Assembly: GCA_963804055.1 (NCBI GenBank)
Contig: CAWDOU010000005.1
Coordinates: 744,001 to 808,000 of the forward strand
Source of the DNA: Bog-473 sp963804055
GTDB lineage: Bacteria > Actinomycetota > Acidimicrobiia > Acidimicrobiales > RAAP-2
Length of the DNA: 64,000 nt
Direction of reading: 5' to 3'
Shown here in pieces: positions 43,308-52,471 of this stretch. Under the pieces are notes generated by a model. It searched no databases. It worked only from the letters and a program-made list of their open reading frames with translations, and was not told the DNA's origin. Made by a program: the position numbers and the translations under genes. Position 1 is the first letter of the stretch. Every line of letters starts with the position of its first letter.

Positions 43308-43976
43308 TCAGCCTGTCAGGTGCGCGGTGTCGTTGTACCCGCGGATGATCCAGCTGTCCGGCGTGACCACGAGACGCGAGATGGATGCGTTGTCGGGGCC
43401 CATGAACGCGAAGGGAGCCGAGTGGGTGGCCTGGGCCAGGATCTCGCCGATGGCGGCGCCGTGACTGAAGACCACGACCCGGCCGCCGGGATGGGCGGCC
43501 GCGATCAGCTCGATCGCATCCCGCAGACGTCCCCCGAAGGCCTCGCGCGACTCCGCACCCGGGATCACGTCCCAGCGCTGCTCGGCCATCACCTGGGCCA
43601 GAACGGGGTCGCCGTCGGCTGCTTTCGCACGCAGCAGGCCGCCCTCCCACTCGCCGAGGAACACCTCACGCAGATCGGCGACGACCACCGGTGTCATGCC
43701 GGTGCGGGCCACCAGCGGAGCGGCGGTCTGGCCCGTGCGCTGCAGGGTCGTGATGTAGAGCGCGTCGAACGGCTCGTTCGCCAGGCGAAGCCCGAGCTGC
43801 TCGGCCTGGTGTCGTCCCGCTTCGGACAGGGGCGGGTCGCCCTGGCCCTCGACGAGCTCGAAGGACTCGCCCTCGAGCGAGTCGGCCGACGCGCCGTGGC
43901 GCACGAGCCACACTTCGGTGGAGCCCGCCGGGCCGACATAGGGCCGCTGGCTGAAGCTGCGGGGGGGCGACGTCAT
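43308..43976 (-). CDS. Histidine phosphatase family protein
   Basis: The ATG at 43976 is preferred over 44057, since the earlier residues look non-coding. It gives 222 aa with the phospho-acceptor RHG at 26-28 (VWLVRHGAS), a second Arg in TTLQRTGQTAAPL and the second catalytic His in VVFSHGAAIGE. The set is complete for a phosphoglycerate-mutase-like phosphatase. Substrate unknown. Confidence 0.85.
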   Translation of the reverse strand: MTSPPRSFSQRPYVGPAGSTEVWLVRHGASADSLEGESFELVEGQGDPPLSEAGRHQAEQLGLRLANEPFDALYITTLQRTGQTAAPLVARTGMTPVVVADLREVFLGEWEGGLLRAKAADGDPVLAQVMAEQRWDVIPGAESREAFGGRLRDAIELIAAAHPGGRVVVFSHGAAIGEILAQATHSAPFAFMGPDNASISRLVVTPDSWIIRGYNDTAHLTG

Positions 43977-43998
43977 GAACGCCGAGTGTAGGGAATGC

Positions 43999-44691
43999 TC
44001 AGTGGGGTGCGTGGAGCTCGGGTGGGCCGTGCTCGTCGTCGTCGACCACCTCGGCATCGATGATGGTCGGGTCGTCGGCGTAGCTGGCGCGCCCCGGCGC
44101 TGCGGGCTGCCCCGGCCGCTGACCCGGTCCCCACGGACCAGGTCCTGTGAAGGTGGCGAAGAAGGCCCCGGGCGCCTGCATGAACTGCACCCCCAGCGGC
44201 CGGCCCGCGTCCGGACCGAGTTGCGCCCACAAGGGAAGAGCCCGGCGGTGGACCACGTAGTACTGCATGCACAGCGTCACGCCCAGGTAGAGCAGGAAGC
44301 TGGCTCCCTCGAGCCCGGCCGCTCCCGCGTGGCTCTGACCGGTGTCACCGGCGAAGTGGACCAGCAACGACACGAGCCAGAGCGCCATGGTGATGGCGTT
44401 TCCCTGTCGCAGGACCCAGCCGTTGCCCGACCAGACCCGCATGGACAGCCCGCGCAACACGCCGAGCCCGAGCGCACCCACGGCCAGAGTGCCCAGCACC
44501 CAGAGCCAGGCGCTGGAGGAGACGTGGTGGTCGTCGGCGTAGGAGAACATCTCGAAGAGCCCGATGACCCCGATGACCACCGGGAGGCGTGGTTGGAACA
44601 CCCGCGGCACGGGCCGCACCCGCACCTGGCGCAGCAGCACCAGGATGAGGATCACGGCCCCTAGTGCGTAGGAGAAGAACGACATCGGCAT
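43999..44691 (-). CDS. Multipass membrane protein of unknown function
   Basis: A 230-aa protein with about five membrane helices in the first 150 residues: SFFSYALGAVILILVLL, VVIGVIGLFEMF, LWVLGTLAVGALGLGVL, ITMALWLVSLLVHF and ASFLLYLGVTLCMQYYVV. A polar Gly/Pro-rich tail ending in Asp/Glu and His residues follows. I do not recognise the family; the first half resembles CcdC/DUF1453-like proteins. It lies in a minus-strand run with the phosphatase. Confidence 0.7.
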   Translation of the reverse strand: MPMSFFSYALGAVILILVLLRQVRVRPVPRVFQPRLPVVIGVIGLFEMFSYADDHHVSSSAWLWVLGTLAVGALGLGVLRGLSMRVWSGNGWVLRQGNAITMALWLVSLLVHFAGDTGQSHAGAAGLEGASFLLYLGVTLCMQYYVVHRRALPLWAQLGPDAGRPLGVQFMQAPGAFFATFTGPGPWGPGQRPGQPAAPGRASYADDPTIIDAEVVDDDEHGPPELHAPH

Positions 44692-44713
44692 CGAGCCTAT
44701 GGCCGCGGCCCCC

Positions 44714-45700
44714 TCAGTGGTTCAGCAGGGCCCCCACCTCGACGCCGAACCGGGCCGTCTGCTCGCAGAATTCCTCGGCACTGCGGGCCATGAAGCGCAC
44801 CTGCAGGTGGTTGACGCCCATGTCGATCAGCTCGCGCAACGAAGAGGCCACCTGGTCCGCCCCGCCCGAGAGCACCCAACTGGGCAGGTCCCAGCCCGAT
44901 CCGACCGACGTCAGGTAGATCGGCTCGACGATGGTGCCGATGTCGAGCGGCGCCCCGCCGCGCAGCTCGTCGCGCAGCTCGCGCAGCCGTGCGATCTGGC
45001 CCGGGAGGTCGCGGCGCCGTGTCCCCTGGGGGAGCCAGCCGTCCCCGTAGGCGGCGGTGCGGCGGATGGCCGCCGGGGAGGAGCCGCCTATCCAGATCGG
45101 CGGCCGGGGCTGTGCCGCCGGACGCGGCGCGATCCCCATGTCACGGGCCGGGAAGCGAGGACCGGGGAGTTCGGGGAACTCGTCGGTGAAGGCGAGCGCC
45201 AGCGCGGACACGGCCTCGTCGGTGTGGCGCCCCCGCTCGGCGAAGTCGCCCGTCAGGATCTCGTACTCCTCGGGCACGTGCCCGGCGCCCACGCCCACAA
45301 TGAGGCGCCCGCCCGAGAGGTGGTCGATGGTGGACAGCTCCTTGGCCGCGCGCAGCGGGTGGCGTTGGGCCAGGATCAGCACGTGTGAGAGCAGGTGGGT
45401 CTGCGTCGTCACCGCGGCCAACCATCCGAGCGTGGCCGTCGTGTCGTACCAGATGGTGCCCATGGCGTCGGCCAGGCGGCGCGGGATCGCCGTGTGGTCG
45501 CACACCCCGAGATAGAAGAAGCCCGCCTCGTCGGCCACCCGGGCGATGCGCGCCAGTTCGACCGGGCCCGCCTCCTTTTCCCAGTCGGCGACGTACAGCG
45601 TCGACTGCGACTGAATGGGCAGCTGCATGCCGTACACGACCTTCCCCTCGGGGACGGCGCGTACGACGTCGGCGGGGAGCGGGGCAGCAGGGTCGGTCAT
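44714..45700 (-). CDS. LLM class (F420-type) oxidoreductase
   Basis: The open frame is longer, but the ATG at 45700 gives a 328-aa luciferase-like barrel. YGMQLPIQSQS, ARVADEAGFFYLGVCDH, HLLSHVLILAQRHPLRAAKE and GGRLIVGVGAGHVPEEYE are the standard strands. RPPIWIGGSSPAAIRRTAAYGDGW is the cofactor-phosphate region. Such proteins use F420 or FMN. It sits directly after the acyl-CoA dehydrogenase pair and may act in the same pathway. Confidence 0.82.
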   Translation of the reverse strand: MTDPAAPLPADVVRAVPEGKVVYGMQLPIQSQSTLYVADWEKEAGPVELARIARVADEAGFFYLGVCDHTAIPRRLADAMGTIWYDTTATLGWLAAVTTQTHLLSHVLILAQRHPLRAAKELSTIDHLSGGRLIVGVGAGHVPEEYEILTGDFAERGRHTDEAVSALALAFTDEFPELPGPRFPARDMGIAPRPAAQPRPPIWIGGSSPAAIRRTAAYGDGWLPQGTRRRDLPGQIARLRELRDELRGGAPLDIGTIVEPIYLTSVGSGWDLPSWVLSGGADQVASSLRELIDMGVNHLQVRFMARSAEEFCEQTARFGVEVGALLNH

Positions 45701-45723
45701 GGCGGGACTCCGATCGGGCGAGG

Positions 45724-46762
45724 TCAGGCGGCGGGGGACGGGAGCAGGCTGCCGAGCAGGGTCGAGAGGAAGGCCGAGGAACCAAAAGTGGTGGCGAGGA
45801 CGCGCGACCGCTTGAGGTGCAGGTGCAGCGGGACCTCCCACGTGTAGCCCATTCCCCCGTGTACCTGGATCGCGGTGCGGGCGTTGGTGATCGCCGCCTC
45901 GTCGGCCAGCAGCTTGGCGCCGGCGGCGGCGCGCTGCTGCCAGGCGAGCGGAGTCGTCCCCGCCGCCTCCGCCTCGGCGGCCAGCACGTCCGGCGCGTCC
46001 GCCAGGCAGGCTGCGGCGTGGACCGCCGCCCGCGCCACCTCGGCGCGCACCAGCATGTCGGCGCACATGTGCTTGACGGCCTGAAAGGTGCCGATCGGCT
46101 TGCCGAATTGCTCCCGCTCCTTGGCGTACGCCACGGCGAGGTCAAGGGTCTGCGCGGCGTGGCCCACCTGCAGCGCGGCCGTGAGGATGGCGCCGTCGCG
46201 GAACAGTTCCCGGTCGGGGTCGTCGAGGTCGAGAGGCGCCGGCAGTCGGGACAGCTGCCACAGCGGCGTGAGCGGGTCGAGGGGGTTGGCGACGCGCTGC
46301 GCCGTGGGGGCGTCCCTGATGGTCGTCATCAGCGAACGCCCCGCCGCCGAGGCCGCCTCCGGGGAGGGAGAGCGCGGCATGGAGCGAGGACAGGTGTTCG
46401 ACGAGCCAGGGCGGGCCACTCGAGCTGATGCAGATGCCCACCATGGCCCTGCCCTCGGCCGCCCCCGGGACCAGGCCCCTCGTGGCGGCGAGGAAGGTGC
46501 CGACCAGCGGCCCGGGGACGAGCGCCCGTCCGAGCTCTTCGAAGACCACGGCGGCGTCGGACAGCGCCAGGCCGATGCCCGCCGGCTCGGGCAGCGTCAG
46601 GGAGAAGATGCCGATGTCGCCCAGGGCGGCCCAATCGTCGGCGTCGACGACGCGCTCCTCGCCTTCACGGGCCCGGATCTTGTCGAGCGGGAGGCGCCCG
46701 GCCAGCATGGCGCGGACCCCGTCGGCCAACTCGCGCTGGGCTTCGCTCACCCGGAAGTCCAT
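45724..46762 (-). pseudogene. Acyl-CoA dehydrogenase, small/partner subunit, frameshifted
   Basis: The N-terminal half begins at ATG 46762 (MDFRVSEAQRELADGVR) and reads through GICISSSGPPWLVEHLSSL to about 46350. The C-terminal half is in a different frame, from about GRSLMTTIRDAP through YAKEREQFGKPIGTFQAVKH and IQVHGGMGYTWE to the stop at 45724. Together they match one full acyl-CoA dehydrogenase. The shift falls in a G/C-rich stretch near 46345-46395. It may be real decay or a base error. The TGATG junction with the upstream partner suggests a former heteromeric enzyme. Confidence 0.75.
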
Positions 46763-47943
46763 CAGCGCGCCTTGGGCAGGCCGAGGATGCGCTCGGCCAC
46801 GATGTTGCGCTGGACCTGCGAGGTGCCGGCGGCGATGGTCAGGTTGATCGACTTGTACCAGTTGTGCACCTGCTCGGCGTTGCCGATCGGCCCGCCCGGC
46901 CCCGTGAGGGGTTCGGCCGTGAGCGCGGCCGAGTCGAGCATCTCCATGGCGAGGTCGCCCAGCGCCTGCGCGTGTTCGGAGAACGAGAGCTTGAACACCG
47001 AGCCGCCGATGCCGGGGACGCCGGTCTGTGCCGCTTCCGAGACGTTGCGTTTGGTCAACGCCCACAGGGCGTCGAACGCCGCGACCAGGCGGCCGATGCG
47101 CTTCTGGAGGCTGGCGTCGGTGCGGAAGAGGTCGAGCCGGGTCCCGATGGCGTGCAGCTCGCCGAGCAGCCGCATCGCCTCGAGGAGCTCGCCCACGAAG
47201 GCGGTGCCGCGTTCGAAGGAGAGGGTGACCATCGTGACCCGCCACCCGTCGTTCTCCTCCCCGACGCGGTTCGCCACAGGAATGCGCACCTCGTTCAGGA
47301 AGAGCTGGGCGAACTCCGTCGTGCCCTCAATCGTCCGCAGGGGCCGGATCTCAATGCCGGGCGCGTCCATCGGCATGATGAGCCAGGTGATGCCGCGGTT
47401 GCGCTCCTCGCCCGTGCGCACCAGCAGCTCGCAGTTGTCGGCCACCTCGGCGTGCGAGGTCCAGATCTTCGAGCCGGTCACCACGTAGTCGTCGCCGTCT
47501 CTGACGGCTTTGGTGCGCAGCGACGCCAGGTCCGACCCGGCGTCAGGCTCGCTGAAGCCCTGGCACCACACCTCCCGCCCCTGCAGGATGGCGGGCAGGT
47601 AGCGCTCCTTCTGGGCTGCTGTGCCCTCGGCGATGATGGTCGGGCCGGCGTGCAGCAGCCCGACGAAGTTCACGCCCACGTAGGGCGCGCCGGCCCGCTC
47701 GCACTCCTCCTTGAAGATCAGCTGCTCCACCGGCGACGAACCGCGCCCGCCTCCCTCGGCGGGCCAGTCCACGCCGGCGTAACCCGCCTCGAAGAGCAGC
47801 TGCTGCCAGCGCAGGTCGTAGGCGCGCCGCCCCGCCCAGTCGTCGTGCGGGGGCGGCGCGCCGACTCCCGGCAGGGTGGCGGCCAGCCACTGCCGCAGCT
47901 CGTCGCGGAAGGCCTGCTCCGACGCGGTGTAGCGGAGGTCCAT
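46762..47943 (-). CDS. Acyl-CoA dehydrogenase (FadE type)
   Basis: A 393-aa flavoenzyme. WCQGFSEPDAGSDLASLRT is the FAD/substrate loop, and VTGSKIWTSHAEVADNCELL with the ending GTSQVQRNIVAERILGLPKAR are family hallmarks. It is the first gene of a pair that overlaps by 1 nt with the frameshifted partner. In steroid-degrading actinobacteria such pairs make alpha2-beta2 dehydrogenases, each subunit giving part of the active site. Confidence 0.9.
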   Translation of the reverse strand: MDLRYTASEQAFRDELRQWLAATLPGVGAPPPHDDWAGRRAYDLRWQQLLFEAGYAGVDWPAEGGGRGSSPVEQLIFKEECERAGAPYVGVNFVGLLHAGPTIIAEGTAAQKERYLPAILQGREVWCQGFSEPDAGSDLASLRTKAVRDGDDYVVTGSKIWTSHAEVADNCELLVRTGEERNRGITWLIMPMDAPGIEIRPLRTIEGTTEFAQLFLNEVRIPVANRVGEENDGWRVTMVTLSFERGTAFVGELLEAMRLLGELHAIGTRLDLFRTDASLQKRIGRLVAAFDALWALTKRNVSEAAQTGVPGIGGSVFKLSFSEHAQALGDLAMEMLDSAALTAEPLTGPGGPIGNAEQVHNWYKSINLTIAAGTSQVQRNIVAERILGLPKAR

Positions 47944-47973
47944 GCGTCAGGCGTCAGGCGACGGCGACGGTGG

Positions 47974-49182
47974 TCAGGCGGGGAGGTCGAGGCCGAACAG
48001 CTTGATCGCGTTGCCGCGCACGATCTTGCGGCGCTGCTCGTCCGTGAGGTCCGCCATCTGCTCCTCGGCGATCTCGCGCGTGCGGGGCCACGTCGAGTCC
48101 GAGTGCGGGTAGTCCGACTCGTAGGTGATGTTGTCCTCGCCGATCTCGTCCACCGAGCGCAGGCCGTGGGCGTCGTCGAAGAAACACCCCCACACGTGGC
48201 CCGGGAAGTAGCTGGAGGGCTTCTCCGGCACGATGTCGGCGACCCCGCCCCACCCGCGGTTGTCCTCCCAGACGCGGTCGGCTCGCTCCAAAATGTAGGG
48301 AATCCAGCCGATCTGCCCCTCCGAGTAGGCGATCTTCAGCTCGGGGATGCGCACGAAGACGCCGCTGAAGAGGAAGTCGACGAGCGAGAAGGTGGCGTTG
48401 GTGTGCGTGAGCGTCGAGCCCACCGCCGGCGGTGCGTCCGCCGACGTCGACGGCATCTTCGAGGACGATCCGATGTGCATGTTGACGATGGTCTGCGTCT
48501 CGGCGCAGGCGCGGAAGAACGGGTCCCAGTAGTGGTCGGGGTCGTGCACGCTCGGCAGGCCGAGGAACGGCGGGATCTCGCTGAAGCACACGGCCCGCAC
48601 GCCGCGGTCCGCGTTGCGCCGCACTTCCGTCGCCGCCAGCTCGGCGTCCCACAGGGGGATCAGGCACAAGGGGATGAGGCGGCCGCCCGAGTCGCCGCAC
48701 CACTCCTCGACCATCCAGTCGTTGTAGGCCTCAATGCAGAGCAGGCCGAGCTCCCTGTCCTTCGCCTCGGTGAACGTCTGGCCGCAGAAGCGGGGGAACG
48801 TCGGGAAGCACAGCGCCGCCTCGATGTGGTTGGCGTCCATGTCGTCGAGACGGGGCTTCACCTCGTAGGAGCCCGGGCGCATGTCCTCGTAGGTGACGCC
48901 CTTCATGGTCACCTCGTCGCGGGGGACGCCCACGGCGGAGTCGACGCGCAGCAGCGGGCGCTTCAGGTCCTCGTAGTACCACCAGTCGACGGGCACGCCC
49001 TCGGACCCGGGCTTCACCTTGAGCGACCCGCCCCGGTACTCCACCTCGGGCATGGGGGCGCGGACAATCCTCGGCCCGACCTCCGCGTACTTGGAGGGAA
49101 GACGGTCCTGCCACACATTGGGCGGCTCGACCACGTGGTCGTCGACCGAGATGATCATCGGCAGGGGCTCGGGCATGGGCAT
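47974..49182 (-). CDS. Amidohydrolase-2 family metal-dependent hydrolase
   Basis: A 402-aa TIM-barrel protein. SVDDHVVEPPNVW supplies the first metal-site strand (D-x-H form), NMHIGSSSKMPS a middle His, and YESDYPHSDSTWP the late Asp. NAIKLFGLDLP is the typical end. These proteins hydrolyse or decarboxylate aromatic or CoA-linked acids. It lies 30 bp upstream of the acyl-CoA dehydrogenase on the same strand. Confidence 0.85.
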   Translation of the reverse strand: MPMPEPLPMIISVDDHVVEPPNVWQDRLPSKYAEVGPRIVRAPMPEVEYRGGSLKVKPGSEGVPVDWWYYEDLKRPLLRVDSAVGVPRDEVTMKGVTYEDMRPGSYEVKPRLDDMDANHIEAALCFPTFPRFCGQTFTEAKDRELGLLCIEAYNDWMVEEWCGDSGGRLIPLCLIPLWDAELAATEVRRNADRGVRAVCFSEIPPFLGLPSVHDPDHYWDPFFRACAETQTIVNMHIGSSSKMPSTSADAPPAVGSTLTHTNATFSLVDFLFSGVFVRIPELKIAYSEGQIGWIPYILERADRVWEDNRGWGGVADIVPEKPSSYFPGHVWGCFFDDAHGLRSVDEIGEDNITYESDYPHSDSTWPRTREIAEEQMADLTDEQRRKIVRGNAIKLFGLDLPA

Positions 49183-49198
49183 CGAGCGTAGCCCGCAC

Positions 49199-49213
49199 CT
49201 GACGGGGCGTCAG
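49199..49213. promoter_or_regulatory. CTGACG/CGTCAG inverted repeat
   Basis: CTGACGGGGCGTCAG has perfect 6-bp arms around GGG and lies 16 bp before the amidohydrolase start. The form is like a TetR-type operator; a short stem after the dienelactone hydrolase stop is the other option. Confidence 0.35.
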
Positions 49214-49240
49214 ATGCGCCGTCGCCGCCGGCGCCGCCGG

Positions 49241-49963
49241 CTAGAAGACCTCGTCGAACAGGTCGACCATGGCCTGCCAGGACCGGCGGTCCGTGGCCTC
49301 GTCGTAGGCGATCCCGGGAAAGGTGTCCGGCGAGGCCAGCTTGTTGGTGAAGGAGTGGACGGCGCCGCCGTAGACGTTCATCTCCCAGTCGACGCCGCCG
49401 GCCCGCATTTCGTCCTCGAAGGCGCGCCGCTCGTCGGCGTGCACCATGGGGTCGTCAGCCCCGATGCAGACCAGGACCTTCCCGGTGATGTTGCGGGCGT
49501 CCTCGGGGTGCACCGTGGAGAGCCCGGAGTGGAAGCCGACGACGGCCTTGAGGTCGGCGCCGCCACGGGCCAGCTCCAGGGACAGCGTGCCGCCGAAGCA
49601 GAAGCCGATGGCGGCCAGGCGCGCGGGGTCGGTGCGCGGCTCGGCCCGCAGGATGTCCAGGCCGGCGGTCCCGATGGCCAGGGCGCGCGGCGGGTCGGAG
49701 CGCAGCTCGCCGATCCGGCCCATCATCTGCTCCCGGTCGGCGATCGGCTTGCCCTCGCCGTGGTAGTCGAGCGCGAAGGCCACGTAGCCCAGCTCGTCGG
49801 TGAGCCGGGCCGCCCGTTCCCGGGCGTGGTCGTCGAGGCCGGGCCCCTCGTGGCAGACCAGGACGCCGGGACGGCGGTCGGCGCCGTCGTCGTCGGGCAG
49901 GGCGAGCGTGCCGATCATGGTGCGGCCGTCGGCGTCGTAGCTGATGTCACGGGTGGTGGCCAT
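49241..49963 (-). CDS. Dienelactone hydrolase family protein
   Basis: A 240-aa alpha/beta hydrolase with the cysteine nucleophile Cys122 in AAIGFCFGG, as in dienelactone hydrolase. PGVLVCHEGPGLDDHARERA and the late GGAVHSFTN (active-site His) also fit. It usually opens enol-lactones or related esters. It heads the minus-strand run into the amidohydrolase and acyl-CoA dehydrogenases and is divergent from the lipoprotein gene. Confidence 0.88.
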   Translation of the reverse strand: MATTRDISYDADGRTMIGTLALPDDDGADRRPGVLVCHEGPGLDDHARERAARLTDELGYVAFALDYHGEGKPIADREQMMGRIGELRSDPPRALAIGTAGLDILRAEPRTDPARLAAIGFCFGGTLSLELARGGADLKAVVGFHSGLSTVHPEDARNITGKVLVCIGADDPMVHADERRAFEDEMRAGGVDWEMNVYGGAVHSFTNKLASPDTFPGIAYDEATDRRSWQAMVDLFDEVF

Positions 49964-50007
49964 GGGTGCACCGTACCGTCCGCCCGTTGCACGCCATACT
50001 GGCGGCC

Positions 50008-51147
50008 ATGCGCGGGATACCTGGTCGGCACCTGCAATTGGGATTGGTGGCGGCGATGGCGGCGATAGCGGCGCCGGTCCTGCTCGGCGCCTGCGGCGGC
50101 TCGGGCTCCCCGACGCCGACCTCGCCCGCCAACCGCTCGTCGACGACCACCACGGGCGGCGGCGCCCCGGCCACCACCGTTCCGGCGCCGCCCTCGGGCC
50201 CCCTGACGCTGGGCGGGCCGATCGCCATCCCGTTCTCGGCCGCCCGGGTGACGGCGGCGGAGAGCCCCGACGGCGCCGTCTTCGCCGCCCCCCAGGACCC
50301 GACGAGCCAGACCGGCGCGGTCGCCTGGGTCGTCGACGGCAACGGCCCGGCGCAGATCGCCGAGCACGTGCCGACCGGCATCGCCGCGCTGGCCGCCGAC
50401 GGCACCAACTTCTACGTGGCGACCTACTCGACGGTGTTCGCCTACAACCGCACCAGCGGCAACCAGGACGGGCAGTGGACCATGCCCGCCGTGCCGACGG
50501 CGAACAGCTCGGACAACGACCTCGTCGCGCTGGCGGCGGCCAACGGTTCCGTCTTCGTCTCCGTCACGCGGGGCAACAACGTGAGCGTCTACACCATCAA
50601 CCCGGGCGCGACCACCGCACCGCACCTGCTCCTGACCGGGCTCGGTGACGCCATCGGGTCCGACGGCTCGGTCTACTACGAGCGCAGCGACCACCGCCTG
50701 GCGGCGCGGCGCCCGAACGGGGCCACCGCCCTCGGGCCGACGCTGGCCGACACCCCGAACGGGTTGGGCGGCGGCGTGCAGTATCTCGACGTGATCGCCG
50801 GGGGCGCGGTCTGGGTCAGCGAGCCCGCCGGCCAGGGCCTCGATGCGACGTACACCACCTACGACGCCGCCACGCTCCACCCGCTGGGGTCCTTCCAGGG
50901 CTCGGTGACGAGCGCAATCGTCGACTCGAGTGCGGGCGCCCTGGTGCTCGAATCAGCCGGCAGCGACCCCGCCTGCCCGCAGGCGGCTCCGTCCACCCCG
51001 ACCTCGTGCGTCTTCAACATCGTGCCGCAGGGCCCGGTCAGCAACGCGGTGGGCGTCGGCTCGGCCGTGACGCTCCTCGGCCCCGACCCCGCCGTCATCG
51101 TCTCCGACACCAACTCGGGCCAGTTCGACCTCAACCGCCTGACCTGA
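50008..51147 (+). CDS. Putative lipoprotein, beta-propeller-like
   Basis: ATG 50008 is chosen because it begins a short lipoprotein signal ending in LLGACGG (lipidated Cys29). The earlier GTG at 49966 would add 14 residues. A Ser/Thr/Pro linker (about 30-65) leads into a region of repeated short blades such as DGTNFYVATYSTVFAYN and NGSVFVSVTRGNNVSVYTIN, reminiscent of PQQ- or YVTN-type propellers. Anchored outside the membrane; function unknown. Confidence 0.75.
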   Translation: MRGIPGRHLQLGLVAAMAAIAAPVLLGACGGSGSPTPTSPANRSSTTTTGGGAPATTVPAPPSGPLTLGGPIAIPFSAARVTAAESPDGAVFAAPQDPTSQTGAVAWVVDGNGPAQIAEHVPTGIAALAADGTNFYVATYSTVFAYNRTSGNQDGQWTMPAVPTANSSDNDLVALAAANGSVFVSVTRGNNVSVYTINPGATTAPHLLLTGLGDAIGSDGSVYYERSDHRLAARRPNGATALGPTLADTPNGLGGGVQYLDVIAGGAVWVSEPAGQGLDATYTTYDAATLHPLGSFQGSVTSAIVDSSAGALVLESAGSDPACPQAAPSTPTSCVFNIVPQGPVSNAVGVGSAVTLLGPDPAVIVSDTNSGQFDLNRLT

Positions 51148-51173
51148 CGGCGGCGGCGGTGTCGTCGTCGTCG

Positions 51174-51986
51174 TCAATACGACATGGAGACGCCGCCGTT
51201 GGGGCTGAGCAGCTGCCCCGTCACGTAGCTGCTGGCGTCCGAGGCGAGATACAGCACGGCGTAGGCGATCTCGGACGTCTCGCCGACGCGCCGCAGCGGG
51301 GCGAAACGCGCCATGGGCGCCAGCGTGGCCGCCTTGGCCTCCTCGTTCACGGTGCCGTCGGGATTCGTGTAGTAGCGCGCCGTCATGTTGGTCGGTATGA
51401 ATCCGGGCGCCACCGAGTTGACCCGCACGCCGTGCTTGCCGACCTCGACCGCCATCGACTTGGTCAGCTGGGCCACGCCTGCCTTGCAGATGGCGTAGGG
51501 CCCGATGCCCGGTGCGGGGGCCAGCACCGCCGATGAGCTCATGTTGACGATGGAGCCGCCGCCCTGTGCGACCATCACCTTCCCGGCGGCCTGACAGCCG
51601 TACAGCACGCCCTTGAGGTTCACCGCCAGGATGCGGTCGAACTCGTCGGGGTCGACGTCGATGATGGGGCTGTCGATCATGATGCCGGCGATGTTGCACA
51701 TGACGTGCAGCCCGCCGTGACGCGCCGCGATGTTCTGCACGAGCGTCTCCGCGGCGCCCCGGGCCGCCACGTTGAGCTCGGCGCTCTCGGCCCGGCCCCC
51801 CTGGCCGAGGATGGCCGCCGCGGTCTCCGACGCCGTGCTGCCGTTGATGTCGGCGCACACCACGGTGGCGCCGGCCCCGGCGAGGACCTCGGCGGTCGTG
51901 CGCCCGATGCCGCTGCCGGCCCCGGTGACGAGGGCCACCCGGCCGGTCAGATCGAATGCGTGGCGGACGCTCTGGGCTGTTTCCAT
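51174..51986 (-). CDS. Short-chain dehydrogenase/reductase
   Basis: A 270-aa SDR with cofactor motif TGAGSGIG, the CNIAGIM strand (NAG equivalent), catalytic Ser in NMSSSA, and YAICK as the Y-x3-K. The end has GGVSMSY. Classical fold, likely NAD-dependent by the acidic residue in CADIN. It is convergent with the lipoprotein gene. A hydroxyacyl-CoA or steroid-alcohol substrate would suit the context but is not shown. Confidence 0.88.
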   Translation of the reverse strand: METAQSVRHAFDLTGRVALVTGAGSGIGRTTAEVLAGAGATVVCADINGSTASETAAAILGQGGRAESAELNVAARGAAETLVQNIAARHGGLHVMCNIAGIMIDSPIIDVDPDEFDRILAVNLKGVLYGCQAAGKVMVAQGGGSIVNMSSSAVLAPAPGIGPYAICKAGVAQLTKSMAVEVGKHGVRVNSVAPGFIPTNMTARYYTNPDGTVNEEAKAATLAPMARFAPLRRVGETSEIAYAVLYLASDASSYVTGQLLSPNGGVSMSY

Positions 51987-52009
51987 CCGCGCACCCTAGG
52001 CCGTGACCC

Positions 52010-52471
52010 CTATGCCGTCACACCCTCGAGCGCGAGCAGCGCGCGCTTGACGCTCAGCCCGCCGCCGTAGCCGCCGATCCCGTTGCTGGCCACCACGCGG
52101 TGGCAGGGCACAATGATGGCGATCGGGTTGCGGCCGTTGGCCTGGCCCACGGCCCGAGGCCCCCGGGGGCGCCCGACCCGGCGGGCCAGCTCGCCGTAGC
52201 TGATGGTCACGCCGTAGGGGATGCGCGACAACTCGGCCCATACCTCGCGCTGGAACGCGGTGCCGTCGAGCTCCGTGCGCAGGTCGAATTCGGTGCGCTC
52301 GCCGGCGAAGTACTCCTCGAGCTGTGTCGCCGCCTCCTTCAGGACGGGCGTCGCCTCGTCGCGGCGGCCGAGGCCCGTGTCGTTGGGGAGACGGAGGCCG
52401 ATCAACACGTCGCCGTCCGCCTCCAGGACGATCTGCCCGATGGGGGTGTCGAGGGGCATGGTGGCGGTCAT
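52010..52471 (-). CDS. ogt: Methylated-DNA-protein cysteine methyltransferase
   Basis: The ATG at 52471 overlaps the AdaA-AlkA stop (ATGA), fixing the start; 153 aa. The acceptor Cys123 is in IVPCHRVV, preceded by the helix-turn-helix with SYGELARRVGRP and the RAVGQANGRNP arginine finger. It removes alkyl groups from O6-guanine. It forms a repair operon with the upstream gene. Confidence 0.92.
   Translation of the reverse strand: MTATMPLDTPIGQIVLEADGDVLIGLRLPNDTGLGRRDEATPVLKEAATQLEEYFAGERTEFDLRTELDGTAFQREVWAELSRIPYGVTISYGELARRVGRPRGPRAVGQANGRNPIAIIVPCHRVVASNGIGGYGGGLSVKRALLALEGVTA

Noticed and set aside
46864..49191. 775-codon plus-strand frame
   Set aside because: It is antisense to the acyl-CoA dehydrogenase and amidohydrolase genes; its composition is that of a shadow frame.
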